From positions 1 through 11,432 of the forward strand of contig JBBIUJ010000116.1 of the NCBI GenBank assembly GCA_037440345.1: a stretch of 11,432 bases of DNA. Direction: 5' to 3'. A model generated the notes under the pieces. The model searched no databases, had not been told where the DNA came from, and saw only the letters and a program-made list of their open reading frames with translations. Both the position numbers and the translations under genes were made by a program. The stretch comes from CAINVV01 sp037440345. Lineage in GTDB: Bacteria > Bacteroidota > Bacteroidia > Bacteroidales > Prolixibacteraceae. Below, piece after piece: positions 1 to 6,225 of this stretch; the stretch's first letter is position 1, and each line of letters starts with the position of its first letter.

Positions 1-884
1 TTGATCTGATAAACAAGCCTAAAACAAAACTATCGCTTTATGTCATCTCACAATATGGATGCAGGAGTACCACCGAATCCCTTGAGGTTAAAAGGAAACC
101 CATCTTTTCTTTTACTTCATCGGTAATCGATGGTTGTGCGCCCGTGGATGTACAATTTGTGGCAAAGGCGGATGATCCGGTCGACAAGATAGATTTTTGC
201 TGGGATTTTGGAGACGGGAACCAGAGTTCGGGAGCCGATCTCAACCATGTCTATGAATTGCCTGATCGCAAACACGATTTGCGGTTGCGTGCGCTTTCAT
301 CGGTTACCGGTTGTACCGATTCATTGTACAGGGCCGGATACATTACGGTGCATCCCAATCCCAAGGCACAGTTCACGATGGATCATGAAATAGTTTACAA
401 CGATGCCCCTCAGGTTATATTTACTGACCAGAGCCTCGACGCAATCAACTACTATTGGGATTTCGGCGATGCCACCCATTCACGAGAGAAAGATCCTGTT
501 CATAATTACGCGGTAGTCGGAAGAAGAAAAGTGATTGAAACAGTTTATAATCAATTTGATTGTCAGGATACTACATCAAAGGCGGTATTGGTGGCATTTA
601 GCAAGATTTTTGCGCCCAACGCATTTTCGCCTGGCGCGCCCAATGAAATCGACAGGGTTTTTCTCCTTTCGTCCGAAGGAATTAAAAAGGAGGGATACCA
701 CCTTACCATACTAAGCCGTTGGAACGACATCGTCTTCGAATGCAAAAATGAGGTGAAGGGATGGGACGGCAGAATGTCCAACGGAAATTATGCACCATCC
801 GGAAACTATATATGGATACTGGAATGCAACGATTTTCTGGATCGGCCTCACCGCCAATCCGGTTTACTGACATTGGTTTTTTGA
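1..884 (+). CDS. T9SS-secreted PKD-repeat protein with type B sorting domain, C-terminal part only
   Basis: This is the 3' end of a gene that enters from the left; the reading frame is open from base 3 to the TGA at 882-884 (293 visible codons), and no start is visible. A GTG at 144 is in frame but lies inside conserved domain sequence, so it is not a start. Visible modules in order: the end of one Ig/PKD-like module (to about base 115), a PKD module with WDFGDG (bases 201-218) closed by a TGC Cys motif, a second PKD module with YYWDFGDA, and a C-terminal T9SS type B (gliding-motility-associated) sorting domain from about base 606 with PNAFSP, SRWND, GWDGR and a terminal GLLTLVF. The family is exported by T9SS to the cell surface or medium, and such proteins are often adhesins; the exact function is unknown. 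It is paralogous to the next gene, aligning codon for codon with bases 3660-4541. The 48-bp gap suggests co-transcription. The family call is secure; the role is inferred. Confidence 0.9.
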   Translation, partial: DLINKPKTKLSLYVISQYGCRSTTESLEVKRKPIFSFTSSVIDGCAPVDVQFVAKADDPVDKIDFCWDFGDGNQSSGADLNHVYELPDRKHDLRLRALSSVTGCTDSLYRAGYITVHPNPKAQFTMDHEIVYNDAPQVIFTDQSLDAINYYWDFGDATHSREKDPVHNYAVVGRRKVIETVYNQFDCQDTTSKAVLVAFSKIFAPNAFSPGAPNEIDRVFLLSSEGIKKEGYHLTILSRWNDIVFECKNEVKGWDGRMSNGNYAPSGNYIWILECNDFLDRPHRQSGLLTLVF

Positions 885-932
885 TTGTGTTTTTTTCTGT
901 CTTTTGACTCTAATAAATTGATAATAGGCGTT

Positions 933-3900
933 ATGCTTAAATTCAAACTAACGATTCTCCTTCTACTGATTTTTTCAGGTATTGCAGGTGCTCAAACCAC
1001 TTCCAATACCTGTGTGAAGTCAACTGAAGGAAAGGATTTCTGGTTTGGGTTTATGGAAAGCCGTCACCATCAACCAGGTCATTATCTTGAGATTACCATG
1101 ACCTCTACCTTTAAGTGTAATTTTAGTATCTATTTTGGCAACTCAGCAACTCCCTATATAACGGGTACTGTACAACCCAATACACCTAATAGATGGCAGC
1201 CTCCATGGCAAATGGTTGAACCGATCGGTTCTGAATATCCGGAAAAGAAAGCCATTCATATTGTCTCCGATATGCCAATGAATGTATTTGCCATGAACTG
1301 GAGTCCAAGTTCTGCAGATGCAGCGGTAATTTTTCCTGTAGATGCAATCGGAGACGAGTATTATGCCATGTGCTATGAACCTCATATCAATGAACTGGCA
1401 AACGGTAATCCCGGAAATGGGAAAAATAGTGAATTTCTTGTTGTTGCATCAGAGGACAATACTAAAATATCCATCACCCCCACAAAAGTTACCGATCAGT
1501 TAAAACCTGCAAATGTCCCTTTTCAGATTACACTGAACAAAGGCGAACTCTACCAGGTTCAGTCGATGAACCATGCGAACCTGACCGGACAGGGCGACTT
1601 AACTGGTAGTTATATAAAAAGTGATAAACCCGTTGCCTTTTATTCCGGTTCCTGGTCAACGACCATTCCGGCAGATTTGGCAGTTCAGGCCTGGGATCAC
1701 CTGTATGAACAAATACCGCCGGTTCGTTCCTGGGGACGAAAATTTGTCACGGTACCCCTGAAGGGCAGGTCGGAAGATAGGTTCAGGATTATTGCCTCAG
1801 AGGATAAAACAAATATTCGTATCGGAACCAATACTCCAATTGTTTTAGATAAAGGTAAATTTATTGAATTCGTCCTTAAGCAGGATCAGCCCTCACTCAT
1901 TGAGAGTGACCACCCAATTCTTTTGGCGCAGTTTATGGTATCGAATAGCGTTGATAGACCTCCTGGTGTCAGTCAAAATAATTGGGACGGTGATCCTCTG
2001 TTGCTAATAATAAGTCCTGTTGACCAAACACGAGAAAATGTGACATTTGTTGCCTATGACTCGCCCAATATCAAAAGCAAATACTATGTTAATGTTGTAA
2101 CCAAAATAGAGTCTTCTTCCTATATTTCGCTGGATGGTTCGCCAATAATTTTTCAGACACTTCCCAATACAGGATACTCATATGCCCAGATTGCCATTAC
2201 CAAAGGAAACCACAACCTGAACAGTTCGATGCCGGGAAATGGTTTTATCGCTTATGTATACGGATATGGTGGAGTAGAATCTTATGGATATGGAGTGGGA
2301 TTTAACCTCAGCATCAAACTCGATTTGGGAGGGGACATTCATTTTGTAAAAGATACCCTGTTGCTTTGCCAGGGGCAGGCAAAAATTATAGATGCGGGAT
2401 CGCACTTTTCAAAATTCAGGTGGAGTACAGGGGATACTACCCAGACTGTCTTCATAACGAAACCGGGATATTCGAAAGTTACAGCCACCACCTCTGATGG
2501 TTGTAGTATGACAGATAGCATTTTTACCTATCTCAGTAATCCAGTTGTAAACCTCGGGAATGATACCACCATCTGCAATCCACGACTGTTTCAGCTGAAT
2601 GCCGGTTCTGGATTTTCCTCCTATTTGTGGAGTACGAAAGATTCAATACAGAAAATAACTGTCAAAACCCCTGGCGTTTATAGTGTTCTGACCAAAAACA
2701 AATACGACTGTCCGGCTAAGGATTCCGTTTTTGTCAATTTTGTCGACAAGCCTAAATTCAATCTGAGCAGCCTGGATACTCTTTTCTGCGGCACGAAGAC
2801 AGGAACGTTTAACATCGCTGCCGACAAAGGAAATTTTACATTAAGGAGCAGTTATCCGGGTGTCTCTATTCAGAATTTGACTGCCACTGTGCCAACATTT
2901 GGAACTTTTCCTTTTGCAGTAAGTGTTGTCGATCCATATACCTGCCAATCAGACACCTCCTTCACGGCAGGGTTTCATAAAATACCTACAGTGGTGATCT
3001 CAGTCGATGATACCACCTGTTATGGATACAGTCTGGACGCAAAATACCTTGGGGATGCAGAGATTGACAAGGCCCGGTTTACCTGGGTTTTCGCCAAAGA
3101 TACCCTTGCGAATGAAATTGGGCGAACACAAATGCATGTTAAATTGGGACTCGACCGTACAAAACGTGATCTTTTGTTGCGGGTCATGGAGCGGGGATGC
3201 AGCAATAGCTTTGTAATCAAAGAGATCAGCGTGATTCCTGATCTTGATTTTTCAGTTTCTGATACATTGTTGTGCCAACCATTTAAATTTAACTTCTCGG
3301 CTACAAATACTGAAAATGTTGTAGATTACCTTTGGGACTGGGGGGATGGAATCACTGAGCACAATGGCAAGGTTGCTTCCCATACTTATGCCAAAGAAGG
3401 ATATTATGCAGTTCAAGTGACTGCGACGACTGATAAAAAGTGCATCAATACCGTTAAGAAAGACAATATTCTTTATGTTGCGCCAATACCTACCGTGGAT
3501 TTCTCCATAAAGGATAATACTTGTCTGCCGTTGGGACCGCAGTCGGTTTTATACACCGGTTCGGGGGATGACAGAGACCATTACTATTGGGATTTGTCTA
3601 CATTTTTGCCCAACGAAATCATCAAAAATCCTGGTGACACCAAAGGTCCATTTACTTTTGAATTGATAGAAAAGCCGAAAACCGGCATAAAACTTCACGT
3701 AATCTCGAAATTTGGGTGCATCAGTGAAACTAAGGGATTGGATCTGCAGCGAATACCAAAATTCGCCCTTCAGTCGATTGACAGTGCCGGCTGCATCCCT
3801 TACGAAATCAAATTGAATGCCTTAACCGCCGATAAAATTGATCAGGTTAATTACATCTGGAAATTCGGTGACGGGAATACTGGGACGGGCGCAACGGTCA

Positions 3901-4541
3901 ACCATACCTATCCGATTCCGGATCAGATTCACGACATTACCCTTTATGCCGATTCTAAGACGACGGGTTGTAAGGATACACTCTTCAAACCCGGATATAT
4001 CACCGTCTATCCCCAACCAAAGGCGGGATTTAATATCAATCAAAAATTGCTGAGCAATGAGAATCCTGTAGCTACATTTACCAATCAGTCTCAGGGCGCC
4101 GACCACTACCTGTGGCAGTTCGACGATGGATTGATATCCCGGCTGAAGGATCCGGTACATAAGTACGAAGTGGTTGGTCCCAGACGGGTTCTGCTGGAAT
4201 CTGCCAATCAATTTGGCTGTAAGGATACCATTTCGGATGTGGTCATGATTGCCCTCAACAGGATTTTTGCACCCAATGCGTTTACTCCCGGTGCAGCCAA
4301 TCCGATTGATCGGGAATTTCTTCCATATTGCAATGGAGTCATGGAAAAGGGATACCATCTGAAAATTTTGAGCAGATGGAACGATTTAATCTATGAAGTT
4401 AAGGATCATTTCAATGGATGGACAGGTCGGCTATCGAACGGTTCACTAGCTCCCCCGGGAAATTATGTATGGGTACTTTATTTTGTTGATTTCCAGGATA
4501 AATACCACTATCAAAATGGAACTGTCACTTTGATTTTTTGA
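933..4541 (+). CDS. Large secreted protein: IgGFc-binding-like domain, Ig/PKD repeats, T9SS type B sorting domain
   Basis: A 1202-residue secreted protein. The start is the ATG at 933 because it begins a clear signal peptide (MLKFK, then a Leu/Ile core, cleavage likely after A20 in AGA|Q); the frame extends upstream to a TTG at 885, but that start would bury the signal. Residues about 30-460 resemble the IgGFc-binding N-terminal domain: GKDFWFGFM, GSYIKSDKPVAFYSG, EQIPPVRSWGRKFVTVPL and an ASEDKTNIRIG strand. Then come Ig-like modules at about 467-531 and 538-603 (LGNDTTIC, YLWST, PGVYSV), several more divergent modules, PKD modules with WDWGDG (about 770-849), WKFGDG (about 941-1029) and WQFDDG (about 1030-1104), and the type B sorting domain (about 1109-1201; APNAFTPG, SRWND, GWTGR, GTVTLIF). 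Most modules carry one Cys near the start and one near the end, as expected for disulfides outside the cytoplasm. A T9SS-exported surface adhesin or matrix protein is the likely role, but the ligand is unknown. The IgGFc name reflects homology and is not evidence of antibody binding. Confidence 0.93.
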   Translation: MLKFKLTILLLLIFSGIAGAQTTSNTCVKSTEGKDFWFGFMESRHHQPGHYLEITMTSTFKCNFSIYFGNSATPYITGTVQPNTPNRWQPPWQMVEPIGSEYPEKKAIHIVSDMPMNVFAMNWSPSSADAAVIFPVDAIGDEYYAMCYEPHINELANGNPGNGKNSEFLVVASEDNTKISITPTKVTDQLKPANVPFQITLNKGELYQVQSMNHANLTGQGDLTGSYIKSDKPVAFYSGSWSTTIPADLAVQAWDHLYEQIPPVRSWGRKFVTVPLKGRSEDRFRIIASEDKTNIRIGTNTPIVLDKGKFIEFVLKQDQPSLIESDHPILLAQFMVSNSVDRPPGVSQNNWDGDPLLLIISPVDQTRENVTFVAYDSPNIKSKYYVNVVTKIESSSYISLDGSPIIFQTLPNTGYSYAQIAITKGNHNLNSSMPGNGFIAYVYGYGGVESYGYGVGFNLSIKLDLGGDIHFVKDTLLLCQGQAKIIDAGSHFSKFRWSTGDTTQTVFITKPGYSKVTATTSDGCSMTDSIFTYLSNPVVNLGNDTTICNPRLFQLNAGSGFSSYLWSTKDSIQKITVKTPGVYSVLTKNKYDCPAKDSVFVNFVDKPKFNLSSLDTLFCGTKTGTFNIAADKGNFTLRSSYPGVSIQNLTATVPTFGTFPFAVSVVDPYTCQSDTSFTAGFHKIPTVVISVDDTTCYGYSLDAKYLGDAEIDKARFTWVFAKDTLANEIGRTQMHVKLGLDRTKRDLLLRVMERGCSNSFVIKEISVIPDLDFSVSDTLLCQPFKFNFSATNTENVVDYLWDWGDGITEHNGKVASHTYAKEGYYAVQVTATTDKKCINTVKKDNILYVAPIPTVDFSIKDNTCLPLGPQSVLYTGSGDDRDHYYWDLSTFLPNEIIKNPGDTKGPFTFELIEKPKTGIKLHVISKFGCISETKGLDLQRIPKFALQSIDSAGCIPYEIKLNALTADKIDQVNYIWKFGDGNTGTGATVNHTYPIPDQIHDITLYADSKTTGCKDTLFKPGYITVYPQPKAGFNINQKLLSNENPVATFTNQSQGADHYLWQFDDGLISRLKDPVHKYEVVGPRRVLLESANQFGCKDTISDVVMIALNRIFAPNAFTPGAANPIDREFLPYCNGVMEKGYHLKILSRWNDLIYEVKDHFNGWTGRLSNGSLAPPGNYVWVLYFVDFQDKYHYQNGTVTLIF
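3660..4541 (+). repeat. Paralogous segment: end of the large gene matching bases 3-884
   Basis: Bases 3-884 and 3660-4541 are both 882 bp and encode protein segments that align at a constant offset of 3657 with no gap over 293 residues. Hand counting gives about 144 identities (49%), rising to 53 of 93 in the sorting domain. Anchors include INKPKT/IEKPKT, TGCTD/TGCKD, GYITV, KDPVH and ILSRWND. This marks an old tandem duplication of at least the C-terminal half of the gene. How far the match extends upstream cannot be seen because the first copy is cut by the window edge. Confidence 0.9.
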
Positions 4542-5591
4542 TCAAATTGTTGGAATCCTCAAGGTATTGTAATAATCCCTTTTCCGAAGGTTCTTACCCA
4601 GATAAAAAATAAGGGAAACTTCATGCGAACCCATGCTGAAGGTTGAGAGATCCGAAAGTACATAATCGAAGCTATAGCCCAATTGCATAAATTGGGTTGA
4701 ATAACCAATCATACCGATAATGGCATCAGGACGGGCCGAAAGATTGTTTCTGTACCAGGCTCCAAAGGTCAGCGAATTGGTTACAGCATACATTCCCAGG
4801 TTCAATTGTTTAAAGACTCCCTGCTGTTGGTATATGGCATTTGGTGAAAGTGAAAATCCTTTTGAAAAGAGCGATCGGACATAATCCTGTGACTTTGCCC
4901 CAACGTGCAAAGTATATTTCATCGGCAGATTCCCGATCCTGTCTCCTTCAACGATCGATTGGTTGGGCTGTGTCAGGTGGCTGAGGGAAAATCCAAAATA
5001 TACATCGTCCCGTTGACCAACCATACCAAAGGTGAAGTCGGGGAAGATTTTCTGACCACTTTCTACCGGGATAGCGTAATTTCCATTGACGGTTCCATTT
5101 TCCTGATTAATCATCCCGGGAAATATAAGGTCCTTGGTATTGAATTGCTTAAGAATGAATCCTGCCTGAAGCGCTGAAGTGAAAAACAGCCTGTCATTCA
5201 CTTTAACATGATAGCAATAGACGAACGAACTCTGAACGGTATTGATGTTTCCGTTGACCTCCCTGTCGTAAAGCGTCTGGAAACCAATAGCGCCCTTCAT
5301 ACCGGTAATATACTGATCGTAAGAAACATTGTAGGTAACAAATGTATTACCGGAACTGGGCCATTGATTTCGGTAATTTGATACTATTCTGGGATAGCTG
5401 CTCGTACCAGCAAAAGCCGGGTTCAGGTATAGCGGATTGGAATAAAATTGAGAAAACTGCGGGTCCTGGGCCTTTAAATCAATGGTTGAAAACAAACCAA
5501 TGCCAACCAATATCCAAAATGGAATAGACAGTTTTAGCCGTTTTACCGGATGGATAATTAGGCTGTTCATCATAGAGTTTGGCTGTTTCAT
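4542..5591 (-). CDS. PorP/SprF family type IX secretion system membrane protein
   Basis: A 349-residue outer-membrane beta-barrel-like protein. The diagnostic region follows the signal peptide directly: QDPQFSQFYSNP, YLNPAFAGT and NYRNQWP, the hallmark of the PorP/SprF family (TIGR03519-type). The ATG at 5591 is chosen as the first one after the upstream gene's stop, 16 bp away; ATGs at 5573 and 5570 are possible alternatives, and an upstream in-frame TTG (5657) would overlap the neighbour. The signal peptide has basic KRLK, a hydrophobic core and probable cleavage after A41 (LKA|QD). Alternating hydrophobic strands to the C-terminus fit a barrel. SprF of Flavobacterium johnsoniae is needed for secretion and attachment of SprB, a type B sorting-domain adhesin, and related genes often sit beside type B cargo genes. 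Here two such cargo genes converge on it, so a dedicated cargo-partner role is inferred. It is probably the last gene of the uvrA transcription unit. Confidence 0.93.
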   Translation of the reverse strand: MKQPNSMMNSLIIHPVKRLKLSIPFWILVGIGLFSTIDLKAQDPQFSQFYSNPLYLNPAFAGTSSYPRIVSNYRNQWPSSGNTFVTYNVSYDQYITGMKGAIGFQTLYDREVNGNINTVQSSFVYCYHVKVNDRLFFTSALQAGFILKQFNTKDLIFPGMINQENGTVNGNYAIPVESGQKIFPDFTFGMVGQRDDVYFGFSLSHLTQPNQSIVEGDRIGNLPMKYTLHVGAKSQDYVRSLFSKGFSLSPNAIYQQQGVFKQLNLGMYAVTNSLTFGAWYRNNLSARPDAIIGMIGYSTQFMQLGYSFDYVLSDLSTFSMGSHEVSLIFYLGKNLRKRDYYNTLRIPTI

Positions 5592-5607
5592 TGTTTTAAT
5601 ATACCAA

Positions 5608-6147
5608 CTAGAAATCCACCGGATCCTGATCCAATGGAATGTGAGGTATAATTTCAAGTAATCCTTTTAACAGGTATTGCTTTCTCTCCTCCGAAGTAGT
5701 CAGGCTTTTTTCAATCTTGCTTAAAAGCATGGATTCAGTGTCTCCTTCTATTTTGCCATACATATTTTCGATGACCGTAAACGCCTCGAAAGCAATCTGG
5801 AACTCCTGGTTAATGATGAGTTGAACGAAGAAGGGAAGGTGCTTACTGTAATTCAGACCGTTTTGCCAGCATGAGGCCACCAACCGTTCTAAAATATCCA
5901 GATCCTTTTCATTTTCAAGTTCATGGATCAGCTGGTCTACCGAATTTTCATGTTTTAAATCATTAAAAAGATGGTAGATAATCTCTTTAACCTCTTTGCT
6001 GGATGTTTGGTGAAGAAATGTGATGAGCGGGATAATATATGATTCATCACCTTTGGTTTTTATCTCCTCCAGTGCATGATCAATTAATTCCTGGTTACTC
6101 GTCTTTATGGCAGATTTTAAACGGCTTAGTTTGTCCGGATTCTCCAT
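5608..6147 (-). CDS. Small alpha-helical (HEAT-repeat-like) protein, function unknown
   Basis: A 179-residue soluble protein with no signal peptide or membrane segment. The sequence is almost wholly helix-forming and rich in Leu, Ile, Glu and Lys. It shows successive helix pairs of the kind seen in HEAT/ARM repeats, for example LIDHALEEIKTKGDE then YIIPLITFLHQTS then VKEIIYHLFND, and later QLIINQEFQIAFEAFTVIEN. Such proteins usually act as binding scaffolds, and no catalytic motif is visible. The ATG at 6147 has AGGA four bases upstream, a plausible ribosome binding site. It lies 78 bp after uvrA and 16 bp before the porP/sprF-like gene on the same strand, so it is probably co-transcribed with both. 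The assignment as a real gene is firm from length, helical periodicity and gene packing. The HEAT label is a pattern judgement, and I do not recognise a specific family. Confidence 0.8.
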   Translation of the reverse strand: MENPDKLSRLKSAIKTSNQELIDHALEEIKTKGDESYIIPLITFLHQTSSKEVKEIIYHLFNDLKHENSVDQLIHELENEKDLDILERLVASCWQNGLNYSKHLPFFVQLIINQEFQIAFEAFTVIENMYGKIEGDTESMLLSKIEKSLTTSEERKQYLLKGLLEIIPHIPLDQDPVDF

Positions 6148-6225
6148 CAGTTCCTGTTTTCCTTTTTGTGTACGACAAAGATAAAATTATTTATATAAGC
6201 CTGCCTGTTGAGTATGATTACACGG

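Noticed and set aside
885..932. Upstream extension of the large secreted protein to an in-frame TTG at 885
   Set aside because: It would add 16 residues in front of a textbook signal peptide that begins at the ATG at 933, and TTG is a weak start with no ribosome site.
933..2310. Immunoglobulin-binding virulence factor
   Set aside because: The N-terminal domain resembles the IgGFc-binding family, but that domain is common in environmental Bacteroidota surface proteins. Nothing in the sequence shows antibody binding.
3822..4358. 178-codon open frame on the minus strand inside the large secreted protein gene
   Set aside because: It lies antisense to clearly conserved PKD and sorting-domain sequence, has no recognisable domain, and is best explained by codon bias of the real gene.
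5592..5657. Upstream extension of the PorP/SprF-like protein to a TTG at 5657
   Set aside because: It would overlap the preceding gene by 50 bp and place 22 extra residues before the signal peptide; the ATG at 5591 follows the upstream stop cleanly.
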